NCBI GenBank assembly: GCA_002401725.1
Contig: NVTW01000007.1
Coordinates: 11,875 to 46,091, forward strand
Reading direction: 5' to 3'
Source: Gammaproteobacteria bacterium
GTDB lineage: Bacteria > Pseudomonadota > Gammaproteobacteria > Enterobacterales > Alteromonadaceae
DNA length: 34,217 nucleotides
The number at the start of each line of letters is the position of its first letter. Position 1 is the stretch's first letter. The translations under genes and the position numbers were made by a program. The notes beneath the pieces were generated by a model. The model made no database searches, was not told the DNA's origin, and saw only the letters and a list, made by a program, of their open reading frames with translations. Positions 19,263 through 29,469 of the stretch are shown here, piece after piece.

Positions 19263-21884
19263 ATGACCTCTGTGCTGCCGATTAACAATATAAAATCGTC
19301 CTTTATTCAGGCCATAGAAAATAATCAAACGGTGATTCTTTCTGCGCCACCGGGGGCGGGCAAATCAACTTGCTTGCCGCTGTGGTTGTTGGATATAGCA
19401 GAATTTTCAGGACAAAAAATATATCTTTTACAACCACGTCGTGTTGCCGTTAAAAATATTGCCCTGTATTTAGCGAGCGAGTTGGGTGAGTCGGTCGGAC
19501 AAACTATCGGTTATCGCTTACGTAATGAAACCAAGGTTTCCCAGCAGACTCAGTTAGAGGTGATCACCGAAGGTATTTTAACGCAAATAATGCAAAATGA
19601 TGCTGAGTTGTCTGATTGCGGCTTAGTTATTTTTGATGAATTTCACGAACGTAGTTTGCATGGTGATTTAGCGTTTGCGCTAGCGCGAGATATTCAGCAA
19701 GGATTACGTGACGATTTAAAATTGTTGTTGATGTCGGCGACACTTGATAGTGATTATATTCTCAAAAAACTCCCTGATGCGGTATCATTAAAAAGTTTGG
19801 GTCGAAGTTTTCCTATTGAAATTCATTACGATGTGCCGAGAGATAATTTACGTTGGCGAGAACATTTATTAGCTGTCATAAAAAATCAAATTCAAGAGCA
19901 AGTTCCAGATCAAACACCTTTTAAAAAAAGCAGCAGAGATTCAATATTAGTATTTTTACCGGGTATCGCGGATATTCACTTTTTAACTGAAAACCTAGTT
20001 AAGTTATTACCTAGCGATGTTGAATTACACCAACTTTATGGTGAATTAACCCTTAAAGCACAACAACAAGTTATTGCTCCCAGCCAGAACGGCAATCGAA
20101 AAATTGTATTAAGTACGAATATTGCCGAAACGTCACTGACCATTGAAGGCATAAATTGTGTGCTTGATTGCGGTTTTGAAAAACGAGCAATATACGACAA
20201 CGCAAGCTTAACGAATAAACTTGTTCAACAAAAAATTTCAAAAGCTTCGGCTATTCAACGTGCAGGACGAGCAGGGCGATTAATGGCGGGTAAGTGTATT
20301 CGTTTGTACGCTAAAGACGATTTTGAACGTCGTCCAGAGCAAAGTATTAGTGAAATTCAACAAGCTGATCTGTTACCCAGTTTTATAGAAGTGGCACGTT
20401 GGGGAGTGACTCAATTAACCGACTTACCCTTTTTAGAGCTGCCCAGCGAAGCCAAACAACAACAAACATGGCAAGAATTAGCCAATCTTAATATTGTTGA
20501 TAAAAAACGCAAACTAACCACTTTAGGTGATAAAATTACCAAGTTAAGCTGCCATCCTCGTTTTGCCAAAATGATTTTAGTGAGCAAGTTAAGCACATTA
20601 TTTCCACAACAAAATTATGCAAGCTTAGCGTGTTTGTTAGCCGCGACGTTAGAAGAGCGAGATCTCTTTCGCAGTGATCAAGCGCGTTTTAATAGCGATA
20701 TTCGCCAGCGTTTGCAGCTTTTAGTACGTAAACCACAGCAATATCAAAACATAATACTGCAAGCACAACGCTTAGCGAAACAAGCAACTATTACTTTTAA
20801 AAGTGTAATAAATTCACTGCCGATAAACGAAACTGGTTTGCTGCTTATTTTGGCCTATCCTGAGCGCATTGCTAAAATGCGTATGGGTAACAACATCAAT
20901 AATATGGTTGAATATTTATCTGCTAATGGCAAAGGTATTGCGCTTGATAGTCAAGATCCTTTGAGTAATGAGCATTTTATTGTTGCTGCACAAGTGACCC
21001 AACATAATACGTTTATTGTTGGAAAAAACACGGGTAAAAGTGGTAACCCAATTAGCAGTAAAAGTTTTGCAAAAATACAATTAGCAGCACCCATTGCACA
21101 AACACAACTAGAGCAATTTTTTAGCGATCAAATCACCACGGTTGAAACGCTTATTTATAATGAAACCAATGGTAAAATTAATGCCCGAAAACACACTAAA
21201 TTTGGTGCGTTAGTACTAACTGAGGTTAATGGGTCGAATAAACTAACCACTGAAAATATTGCCACAATGTGGACAAATATACTCAGCAATAAAGGTTTGT
21301 CGTTTTTAAATTGGCGAGCTGATGACATCGCCTTAAAAACTCGCCTGTTATGGTTAAATAACTTTGTTAACACAGCTCATTTCCCCGATGTATCAGACAA
21401 CACCTTATTGGCCACTTTATCATCTTGGTTTACGCCTTTTGTTGGCGAGATAAAAAATAAAATACAACTTAATAAGTTAAAACTAAGTGAAATGCTGTTA
21501 TCGTTACTTGATTATAATCAACAACAAAATTTCAAAAAACTTGCACCTAATTTTTTTATCGGACCAACAGGGCGGCGTTGTCCGATAACCTATAATACTG
21601 AGCAACAAGCACCTAAAGTGTCATTACCAATGCAAGAAGTGTATGGCTTTGCATTAACACCGCAAGTAGGCGATGTGCAAACAGGTAGAGGAATTCCTTT
21701 AGTTTTAGAATTATTATCGCCTGCGGGTAGACCAATTCAGGTAACTCAAGATTTAGCGCAATTTTGGCAAGGCAGTTATTTTGAGGTGCAAAAAGAGATG
21801 AAAGCAAAATATCCCAAGCACTATTGGCCGGATGATCCCACTAATGCTAAACCCACCAATAAAACCAAACGCCATATTCTTTAA
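19263..21884 (+). CDS. hrpB: ATP-dependent RNA helicase HrpB
   Basis: SAPPGAGKST, DEFHERS, LMSATLD, QRAGRAGR; C-terminal HrpB region. Confidence 0.95.
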   Translation: MTSVLPINNIKSSFIQAIENNQTVILSAPPGAGKSTCLPLWLLDIAEFSGQKIYLLQPRRVAVKNIALYLASELGESVGQTIGYRLRNETKVSQQTQLEVITEGILTQIMQNDAELSDCGLVIFDEFHERSLHGDLAFALARDIQQGLRDDLKLLLMSATLDSDYILKKLPDAVSLKSLGRSFPIEIHYDVPRDNLRWREHLLAVIKNQIQEQVPDQTPFKKSSRDSILVFLPGIADIHFLTENLVKLLPSDVELHQLYGELTLKAQQQVIAPSQNGNRKIVLSTNIAETSLTIEGINCVLDCGFEKRAIYDNASLTNKLVQQKISKASAIQRAGRAGRLMAGKCIRLYAKDDFERRPEQSISEIQQADLLPSFIEVARWGVTQLTDLPFLELPSEAKQQQTWQELANLNIVDKKRKLTTLGDKITKLSCHPRFAKMILVSKLSTLFPQQNYASLACLLAATLEERDLFRSDQARFNSDIRQRLQLLVRKPQQYQNIILQAQRLAKQATITFKSVINSLPINETGLLLILAYPERIAKMRMGNNINNMVEYLSANGKGIALDSQDPLSNEHFIVAAQVTQHNTFIVGKNTGKSGNPISSKSFAKIQLAAPIAQTQLEQFFSDQITTVETLIYNETNGKINARKHTKFGALVLTEVNGSNKLTTENIATMWTNILSNKGLSFLNWRADDIALKTRLLWLNNFVNTAHFPDVSDNTLLATLSSWFTPFVGEIKNKIQLNKLKLSEMLLSLLDYNQQQNFKKLAPNFFIGPTGRRCPITYNTEQQAPKVSLPMQEVYGFALTPQVGDVQTGRGIPLVLELLSPAGRPIQVTQDLAQFWQGSYFEVQKEMKAKYPKHYWPDDPTNAKPTNKTKRHIL

Positions 21885-21942
21885 CTAATACTATAGAATA
21901 AATGTTACCCGTGGCGCATTAAAAACTGTTTTTATTAATTTA

Positions 21943-22131
21943 CGTGCCTATGCACTTGGCTCAGGATCGTCATTCCCGAAGTCTTTTAATCGGACGTGGC
22001 ATGGATGCTACATCTTAGACAATGCATGGAGCATATTGTCCTGAATCTACGTCAAAAAATACAAAATCTTCGATAAAAACGTCTTGAAGATGACGATTTT
22101 AATAAATACCTGAGTGATCTGCAGAGGCATG
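21943..22131. repeat. Intergenic repeat family A, copy 2 (about 189 bp) carrying an extra ~50-bp cassette
   Basis: Shares TGCCTATGCACTTGGCTCAGGATCGTCATTC at the left and AATAAATACCTGAGTGATCTGCAkAGGCATG at the right with copy 1. Confidence 0.85.
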
Positions 22132-22143
22132 TTAATTTATCAC

Positions 22144-22202
22144 CTGTAGGTTGGGCTTTAGCCCATCAAATAACAATTGACAGCATAAATGCCGACCTAC
22201 AG
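22144..22202. repeat. Palindromic intergenic repeat (TGTAGGTTG family), copy 1
   Basis: CTGTAGGTTGGGC...GCCGACCTACAG inverted ends, internal GGGCTTTAGCCC hairpin. Confidence 0.75.
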
Positions 22203-22359
22203 AAATAATACCGGCCAGTTTAACGTAGATAAAATAACCGAAAACTGTATATTGTTCCTAAATGCACCACGGGCAAATGTTATTTTATTGTAAAAAACAT
22301 TAGAAATATTGGGCTAGTTTGCTACACTAGCTGAAATTGTTTTAAAAGGATGTATTCTT

Positions 22360-23310
22360 TTGTTCAGATCTCTAAAAATTATATTAATTTTCTTATTCAC
22401 TATTGTTATTTCTAACAGTGCCTTAGCAACAGACCAAACTGTACGTGAAGTGTTTGATTTTATTAAAAAGAATCAAGCACAAGTCATGTCAACCATTTGG
22501 CAAGAAGACCACCTTATTTGGCGCGCCTATATGCAAAATAGGGCGTGTAAAAATAAAGAGCAAGCTCAACGTTTGTATTCCATTGTTCCTATAGATGCAA
22601 ATAAATTTGTTGCTGCGATGTCTGAAGCTTATCAACAAGCCGGAGGCGATCAAGACGTTATTGATAATGGATTACTTGATGATTTAAGTAGTTTTGCCTA
22701 TTTTGCCTATACCAATGGTTATATAAAAGGATATATCTATCGCGCACACGTTTATCTTAAATATTATGCTGAAATAAAAAACGAATTTTGTGATCTGGCT
22801 GATGTTAATGCGAGTGCAGAGCTTGATCAATTTTATGAAAAACACCAGCGGAAAATGAGTAATGAAACGATAAAATCGCTAAAACTTTATAAAGAATATG
22901 GCAGTATTTATGCAAACTATACCTTTGGCCAAGCAGCGTTCCATCAATTATTTAGAAAAAATGCGCCCTTTATTGATGCTTATGTTTTTGCGATTATTTT
23001 AAATAAAAATGATGACGCGATGTCTTTACTAAACTACATACAAAGTATTGATGTTAAAATTCAGTATTCTGTTGCCCTACTGGCTGAATTTGCTAAACAA
23101 GGAAAACTAAAAACGAGAACAGATTGGGCTCTCGATGCTAAAGCGTATGATTTATATTTAGGTGCCTACACCAGAGGTTTTCTGAGCGTTTATTCTCAAA
23201 TGAAAAACAATTATCCAGAGATAAATGAAAAAATTGAAAATTTTATGCCTAAGTTTCTAGCGACAAGTATGGAAAAACTAGCTCAGCTTCAAAAAGACAC
23301 TACTGAATAA
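22360..23310 (+). CDS. Secreted hypothetical protein
   Basis: TTG start with AAAGGA RBS; signal peptide LKIILIFLFTIVISNSALA; no family recognised. Confidence 0.6.
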   Translation: MFRSLKIILIFLFTIVISNSALATDQTVREVFDFIKKNQAQVMSTIWQEDHLIWRAYMQNRACKNKEQAQRLYSIVPIDANKFVAAMSEAYQQAGGDQDVIDNGLLDDLSSFAYFAYTNGYIKGYIYRAHVYLKYYAEIKNEFCDLADVNASAELDQFYEKHQRKMSNETIKSLKLYKEYGSIYANYTFGQAAFHQLFRKNAPFIDAYVFAIILNKNDDAMSLLNYIQSIDVKIQYSVALLAEFAKQGKLKTRTDWALDAKAYDLYLGAYTRGFLSVYSQMKNNYPEINEKIENFMPKFLATSMEKLAQLQKDTTE

Positions 23311-23330
23311 ATATTACTACTGTACACTTG

Positions 23331-23396
23331 AAACCTTGGTTTGAATAAGTAAGTATGCTGCTTTCAGCTTTACTTTTTCAAGCAAGGTTTTTTATT
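23331..23396 (+). terminator. Long stem-loop followed by T-rich tract, probable terminator
   Basis: AACCTTG...CAAGGTT outer arms with inner partial pairing, then TTTTTATTT. Confidence 0.5.
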
Positions 23397-23539
23397 TCCA
23401 CCGAGGCTTTATCTGTGAGTGGCACTATCGTTGTCAGCTGCTAAATAAAAAACTTTAAAATAAAGAGTTTTATTAGGGAATTTACTTGGGCTGTTTTATC
23501 ATAGTAGTGTTATAAGCTTTATGAGTTATTGTTCAATTT

Positions 23540-25966
23540 ATGTCAGATAAAAATGCAGCTGAGTCGGCTAAAAAAGCTAGTACAAAAGCTAGTACAAAAG
23601 CTAAGCAAAGCCCTGCAGCTAAAAAAAATTTATTGAAAGCTAAACAGCAACAATCTCTGAATTTATCTTCATCCGTGAGCCGCACCAGTAAACTGCTCCG
23701 TTGGTGTTTATATTCCTCTTTAAAATTAACTATTGCCTTGCTATTAGGGCTAGTTATTTACACTATTTATCTTGACGGAAAAGTAAAACAAAAGTTTGAA
23801 GGTCAACGCTGGCATATCCCCATTCAAATTTATGGCCAAATTGAACAATTATCGCTAAATCAGCCAGTTAACCTAAAACACTTAGCCGAAAGCTTGCGTC
23901 TAACGGGTTATAAAAAAGTTCAGTTTGTGAGTCAAGCCGGAGAGTTTGCCCAATCTAAACATCGTTTAATTATTTACCGACGAGCGTTTAATTTTGGTTA
24001 TGGACTTGATCCTGCTATTAATCTTGTTTTAGATGAACGTAATGGAAAAATTAGTTATTTAAGTCTCGAAAATAATGCGGTTGACACAGTGAAATTAGAA
24101 CCCGTGTTACTCGATAGATTGGTGTCGGCAGATAAAGAAGATCGGGTCATAACCTCATTAGAAAATGTGCCTGAAAAATTGCTTGATACTTTGTTGTTGG
24201 TTGAAGATAGAAATTTTTATTTTCATGCCGGCGTATCACCGTTAGGTATTATGCGTGCGTTACTCGCTAACATTAGTGCCGGACACACAGTGCAAGGTGG
24301 TAGCACACTAACTCAGCAGTTAGTTAAAAATATGTTTTTAAATCGCCAACGCACCATTACCCGAAAAATTAATGAAGCATTAATGGCATTAATTTTAGAA
24401 CACCGATACAGCAAAGATCAGTTGCTTGAAGCTTATATAAATGAAGTTTATTTAGGGCAAAATGGCGGCAATGGCATTTACGGTTTTGGCTTAGCGAGTG
24501 AATTTTATTTTGGTAAAAGTTTAGCGCAATTAAATGATGCACAAATGGCATTATTAATTGCACAAATTAAAGGACCCAGCTATTACGATCCGTGGCGTCA
24601 CCCTAAGCGGGCGTTAGATCGCCGTGATTTAGTGTTGCGCTTAATGTTTGAAAAACATTTTATTAATCGTCTTGAATTTGAATTCGCAGCAGAGTCATCA
24701 TTATTAATTCGAAAAAATCGCCGCATGACCCAAAAATCACATCCTGCTTATGTGCAATTAGTTAGGCAAGAATTGCAACAAATATTAGCTGACTTGCCAC
24801 CCGAAGTGGGTAAACAAGCTGGTTTAAGAGTATTCACCGGTTTTTCTGCTTTTAGCCAGCAGTTATTGGAACAAACCGTTACTAAACAATTACCCGCGCT
24901 GGAGAAAAAACATCACACTAAAAAACTAGAAGCCGCAATGATCGTTACCGATATATATAGCGCTGAAATTCGTGCCATCATTGGTGATCGTAAAGTGGGC
25001 TTTGCCGGTTTTAATCGTGCCATTACCGCGAAAAGACCTATTGGTTCTTTGGTTAAGCCAGCGGTTTATTTAGCCGCATTAGAGCGTTATCAGCAATACA
25101 ATTTAGCTACACTGCTGCAAGACAAGCCGTTAACCTTTACCGATGAGTCAGGTAAGGTCTGGCGACCTAAAAATTATGATGGTAAATATCGTGGGCAAGT
25201 GAGTTTATTAATCGCTTTAGTTAAATCTCTTAATGTACCAACGGTAAATTTAGGGCTTGAACTCGGGCTTGATAAAGTAGCCGATGCTTTGTCTATGCTT
25301 GGTTATGCAGAAAATTTAACACTAAGACCATCACTGCTACTTGGCTCGATAAATATGTCACCCTTACAAATAAATCAGCTTTATATTCCTATAGCGGCAC
25401 AAGGAAAATACCGTCAACAACATGCCATAATATCTTTATATTCTGGTGAAAATGAACTTTTATGGCAAAATAATCCGCAAGCAGAGCAGCGACTTTCCGA
25501 TAGTGGTAGTTATTTACTTAATTATGCACTGGCAAAAGTTACTGAGCAGGGCACAGCAAAGTCGTTAATGTGGCGCTTACCAAAGCATCATTTAGCGGGT
25601 AAAACCGGCACCACTAATAAATTACGCGATAGTTGGTTTGTTGGCTTTGATAATAAAAACTTAGTCACCACTTGGGTTGGCAGAGATGACAATAAACCCA
25701 CTAAGCTCACCGGTAGTAGCGGTGCTTTAGTATTATTTGCTGATTTTATGAAAAAGCAGGGCGTGGTTGATCGACATTTAACGATGCCAGAAAGCATTGT
25801 CGTTTTACCTTTTGAATTAGCCAGCGGTAATGCGGTGACTGATAAATGTAGCGATGTGGTGCAGTATCCGGTGGTAAAAGTCGGCGTGGTAATACAAAGT
25901 AAGTGCTTAAAAATATCAACACCTAAAAAAGATAAACGCTCGTGGTTTGAGCGTTTATTTGGTTAG
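23540..25966 (+). CDS. mrcB: Bifunctional penicillin-binding protein 1B
   Basis: GT51 EDRNFYFHAGVSPLGIMRA and GGSTLTQQLVKN; transpeptidase SxxK (GSLVKPAVYLAAL) and KTGTTNKLRDSWFVGFD. Confidence 0.95.
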   Translation: MSDKNAAESAKKASTKASTKAKQSPAAKKNLLKAKQQQSLNLSSSVSRTSKLLRWCLYSSLKLTIALLLGLVIYTIYLDGKVKQKFEGQRWHIPIQIYGQIEQLSLNQPVNLKHLAESLRLTGYKKVQFVSQAGEFAQSKHRLIIYRRAFNFGYGLDPAINLVLDERNGKISYLSLENNAVDTVKLEPVLLDRLVSADKEDRVITSLENVPEKLLDTLLLVEDRNFYFHAGVSPLGIMRALLANISAGHTVQGGSTLTQQLVKNMFLNRQRTITRKINEALMALILEHRYSKDQLLEAYINEVYLGQNGGNGIYGFGLASEFYFGKSLAQLNDAQMALLIAQIKGPSYYDPWRHPKRALDRRDLVLRLMFEKHFINRLEFEFAAESSLLIRKNRRMTQKSHPAYVQLVRQELQQILADLPPEVGKQAGLRVFTGFSAFSQQLLEQTVTKQLPALEKKHHTKKLEAAMIVTDIYSAEIRAIIGDRKVGFAGFNRAITAKRPIGSLVKPAVYLAALERYQQYNLATLLQDKPLTFTDESGKVWRPKNYDGKYRGQVSLLIALVKSLNVPTVNLGLELGLDKVADALSMLGYAENLTLRPSLLLGSINMSPLQINQLYIPIAAQGKYRQQHAIISLYSGENELLWQNNPQAEQRLSDSGSYLLNYALAKVTEQGTAKSLMWRLPKHHLAGKTGTTNKLRDSWFVGFDNKNLVTTWVGRDDNKPTKLTGSSGALVLFADFMKKQGVVDRHLTMPESIVVLPFELASGNAVTDKCSDVVQYPVVKVGVVIQSKCLKISTPKKDKRSWFERLFG

Positions 25967-25986
25967 ATCCCCACCTGCGTGGGGAT
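25967..25986. terminator. Hairpin just after mrcB stop, possible bidirectional terminator
   Basis: ATCCCCA-CCTGCG-TGGGGAT. Confidence 0.5.
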
Positions 25987-26070
25987 GACGGTTTTACCGA
26001 GGGGATGACGGTTTTACCGAGGGGATGACGCTTTTACTGAGGGGATGACGGTTTTACTGAAGGGATGACA
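25981..26070. repeat. 20-bp tandem repeat, about 4.5 units
   Basis: Units at 25981, 26001, 26021, 26041 and a half unit at 26061: GGGGATGACGgTTTTACcGA. Confidence 0.95.
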
Positions 26071-26079
26071 TAGCCAATA

Positions 26080-27369
26080 TTAAACCAATTTAGCAAAACA
26101 CTTATCGGCAGCAATCAAGGTTTTTTCGATAATATCATCGGTGTGCGCAGTAGATAAAAATCCTGTTTCAAACGCAGATGGTGCTAAATAAATGCCCTCT
26201 TCGAGCATTAAATGAAAGAATTTTTTAAATCTTTCACCGTCACATGCCGTTGCTTGTTCAAAAGTAGTGATGTTTTCTTGAACGCTAAAGAAAAAGCCAA
26301 ACATCGCACCCACATAGTTAATACTTAACGAAATGCCATTGCGCTCTGCTGCGGCTTTTAAACCCATGGCTAGTTTTTCGGTTGCAGTGCTTAATTGTTG
26401 ATGTTTATTACCTTGTGCCAATTCAGTTAACGCGGCTAAGCCAGCTGCCATGGCAATAGGGTTACCCGATAAAGTACCCGCTTGGTAAACAGGACCAACG
26501 GGAGCAATATGATCCATAATTTCAGCTTTACCACCAAAAGCGCCTACCGGCATGCCGCCGCCGATAATTTTACCGAGTGTGGTTAAGTCAGGTTTTATAT
26601 TATAAAGCGCTTGTGCGCCGCCTAAAGCAACGCGAAAGCCGGTCATAACTTCATCAAAAATTAATACACTGTGGTGTTCGTCACAGACTTCACGTAAACC
26701 TGCTAAAAACCCCGTAACTGGCGGAATACAATTCATATTGCCAGCAACGGGCTCTACAATGATACAAGCAATTTGATCACGATATTCTGCGAAAATAGCT
26801 TTAACTTCGTCAATGTTGTTATAACTTGTGGTTAAAGTGTGTTTGGCGAAGTCGGCGGGAATGCCGGGCGAATTCGGCACACCAAGGGTTAATGCACCAG
26901 AGCCTGCTTTAACTAATAATGAGTCGGCATGGCCATGATAACAACCTTCAAACTTTAATATTTTATCGCGACCAGTGTAGCCACGCGCTAGGCGAATCGC
27001 ACTCATGGTGGCTTCAGTACCTGAACTTACCATGCGTAGTTTTTCCATTGACGGAACAAGTTCACGTACTTTTTCCGCCATGGTAATTTCAAGTTCAGTG
27101 GGCGCGCCAAAACTCAAACCATTTTGTGCTGTTTCAATAACTGCTGCTAAAATTTTAGGATTATTATGACCTAAAATCATTGGCCCCCAAGAGCCGACGT
27201 AGTCGATATAAGCGTTATCATCGGCGTCATATATATAAGCGCCTTGTGCACGTTTAATAAAACAAGGTGTGCCGCCAACGCTATTAAATGCACGAACCGG
27301 AGAATTAACTCCACCGGGAATAGAGGCTTGTGCTTGGGTAAATAATTGTTGTGATTTTTGTTGAGTCAT
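26080..27369 (-). CDS. hemL: Glutamate-1-semialdehyde 2,1-aminomutase
   Basis: [67 protein letters not shown]. Confidence 0.97.
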   Translation of the reverse strand: MTQQKSQQLFTQAQASIPGGVNSPVRAFNSVGGTPCFIKRAQGAYIYDADDNAYIDYVGSWGPMILGHNNPKILAAVIETAQNGLSFGAPTELEITMAEKVRELVPSMEKLRMVSSGTEATMSAIRLARGYTGRDKILKFEGCYHGHADSLLVKAGSGALTLGVPNSPGIPADFAKHTLTTSYNNIDEVKAIFAEYRDQIACIIVEPVAGNMNCIPPVTGFLAGLREVCDEHHSVLIFDEVMTGFRVALGGAQALYNIKPDLTTLGKIIGGGMPVGAFGGKAEIMDHIAPVGPVYQAGTLSGNPIAMAAGLAALTELAQGNKHQQLSTATEKLAMGLKAAAERNGISLSINYVGAMFGFFFSVQENITTFEQATACDGERFKKFFHLMLEEGIYLAPSAFETGFLSTAHTDDIIEKTLIAADKCFAKLV

Positions 27370-27408
27370 AATATCTGAAACCTTGTTTTTAAAGCTTTTG
27401 TTAAATTT

Positions 27409-28416
27409 TTACTTATTTGTGTACCAGTTTACTGGTTTTTCGTATTGGCTTAATTGATCTTCAACACCTAAAGTTAAGGCAAATAATGCCATACGCACTA
27501 ACACCCCATTTTGTGCTTGGCGAAATATTGCGAGGTTGTCTAAATCATTTAAATCGGTATCCAGTTCATTGGCTTCTGGCCGTGAATCTCGCGGCAGGGG
27601 GTGCATGATCACTGTATTTTCGCGACAATATTTTTGGTAAATATCACGATTTAAACTGAAATGGCCTCGATATAGTTCAGCTTCATCTTTACTGGCAAAG
27701 CGTTCTTGTTGAATGCGGGTTTGATAGATAACATCACTCGATAAATTACCTGCCATAGTGTCGGTTAATACCACTTCGTGCCCAGCATTGGTTAAGGTAC
27801 TGATCACGCTATCGGGCATTTGTAATGCGTCAGGCGCAACCATAGTTATTTTTATATTGTTATATAAACTCAACAATTTTGATAACGAATGCACAGTACG
27901 ACCATGCTTTAAATCACCCATTAAAACGATATTTAAATTATCTAAACTTTTGCCAAATTGCATCATTTCAGATTGAATGGTGAATAAATCAAGTAATGCT
28001 TGGGTTGGATGCTCGTTAGCACCATCGCCACCATTAATTACTGGCACGCTACTGCCGGTAGCAAATTCTGTTACTGAATGCATTTTAGGGTGGCGCATGG
28101 CAATCACGTCAGAATAACCACTGATCACTTGGGCGGTATCATAAAGTGATTCGCCTTTACTTAACGATGAATTTTCTTCACCAACAGTTTCGCGCACGTA
28201 GCCACCGAGCAGGTTAAACGCAGTGCCAAAGCTAACTCGAGTACGGGTGCTTGGTTCAAAAAATAGGTTGCTTAAAATAGCGCCGTCTAATACACAACAG
28301 CGTTTTTTACGACTTGCATAAGGTGCCATTAAAGCGGATGTTGCAAGAATTGTTGCAATGGCTTGACGATCAAATTGTGAAACTGAAAGAATATGACTAC
28401 CTTGAAATATCATCAT
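27409..28416 (-). CDS. pyrB: Aspartate carbamoyltransferase catalytic subunit
   Basis: FFEPSTRTRVSF, SGYSDVIAMRHP, GDGANEHPTQALLDLFTI, HPLPRDSRPE. Confidence 0.95.
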   Translation of the reverse strand: MMIFQGSHILSVSQFDRQAIATILATSALMAPYASRKKRCCVLDGAILSNLFFEPSTRTRVSFGTAFNLLGGYVRETVGEENSSLSKGESLYDTAQVISGYSDVIAMRHPKMHSVTEFATGSSVPVINGGDGANEHPTQALLDLFTIQSEMMQFGKSLDNLNIVLMGDLKHGRTVHSLSKLLSLYNNIKITMVAPDALQMPDSVISTLTNAGHEVVLTDTMAGNLSSDVIYQTRIQQERFASKDEAELYRGHFSLNRDIYQKYCRENTVIMHPLPRDSRPEANELDTDLNDLDNLAIFRQAQNGVLVRMALFALTLGVEDQLSQYEKPVNWYTNK

Positions 28417-28599
28417 GGGTAATTACCAAGTTGCCAATGAAAAAATTTTGCGAAATATAGCACAAAAGCGATGCTGTGAAAATTAATTATCAATGGTTAG
28501 TTAAAATCTAAATGGGGCGGTTGCTGTTGTAGAATTTTAGAGCATTAAGTTATACTATATTTTATCTTCAAAAATAACTTATTAATGCTAGGAAGATAA

Positions 28600-29460
28600 T
28601 TGAAAATATTACTTTTTTTAATATTTACTTTTTATAATTACCAACTTGTTGCGCAAGATGTGATCCGTTTTGTTGATTCAAAAAAATACCCTGATCCCAA
28701 ACAGAGTTATTTTATTGATTTGTTAACTTTAGCGTTAGAGACCAGCAAAGAAAAATACGGTGATTATACATTACAAGGCGTTGCTATTGAAATGGCGCAA
28801 GCACGCACTTCAATTATGCTTGAGCGCAATGATTTTATCGATCTTACTTGGCGAATGACGTCAAGAAATTTAGAGCAACATTTGCAAGCCATCTATTTTC
28901 CTTTGTTAAGAGGGATGATGGGTAATCGTATTTTTATTATACGAAAAAGCGATCAGCAATTTTTTCATAAAAATATGCCCATTCAAGAACTGAAATTGAT
29001 CCCGCTTGGACAAGGTTATAATTGGCCTGATACAGGGATATTAATATATAACGGTTTTAATGTGGTTAAAGGTTACGATAATTATTTATTGAAAATGTTG
29101 TTAAAAAATCGCTTTGATTATTTTCCGCGCGCATTGCACGAACCTTGGTTAGAAATTGAAAATCATCCTGATTTGATCGTTGAAAAACACTTAATGTTTA
29201 AATATCCTGCACCAATATTTTATTTTGTTAATAAAGATAACAAACGCTTAGCTGAACGTTTAAATTACGGGCTCAAGAGATTGCTCGATTCAGGAAAATT
29301 TGAACAACTATTTTTAACCCATGCAATTACCCAAGGGATCCTGAAAAAAGCTCAAATTAGTGATCGCACTATATACAACCTCAAAAACCCATTATTGTCG
29401 GTAAAAACGCAATCTTTACTCGAAGATCCTCGTTTGTGGATTTCCTTTAATCAACGCTAA
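28600..29460 (+). CDS. Periplasmic solute-binding-like protein (TIGR02285-like)
   Basis: TTG start, short signal peptide; FVDSKKYPDPKQSYFIDLLTLALETSKEKYG and pattern of extracellular solute-binding family 3-like proteins. Confidence 0.55.
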   Translation: MKILLFLIFTFYNYQLVAQDVIRFVDSKKYPDPKQSYFIDLLTLALETSKEKYGDYTLQGVAIEMAQARTSIMLERNDFIDLTWRMTSRNLEQHLQAIYFPLLRGMMGNRIFIIRKSDQQFFHKNMPIQELKLIPLGQGYNWPDTGILIYNGFNVVKGYDNYLLKMLLKNRFDYFPRALHEPWLEIENHPDLIVEKHLMFKYPAPIFYFVNKDNKRLAERLNYGLKRLLDSGKFEQLFLTHAITQGILKKAQISDRTIYNLKNPLLSVKTQSLLEDPRLWISFNQR

Positions 29461-29469
29461 ATAAATTGT

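Noticed and set aside
23561-23612. Short tandem repeat AAAGCTAGTACA in the 5' end of mrcB
   Set aside because: Encodes the Lys/Ala/Ser/Thr-rich cytoplasmic tail (KKASTKASTKAK) common in PBP1b N-termini; too short to call a special element.
25981-26070. Possible CRISPR array
   Set aside because: Units are head-to-tail 20-bp tandem repeats with no unique spacers and no cas genes.
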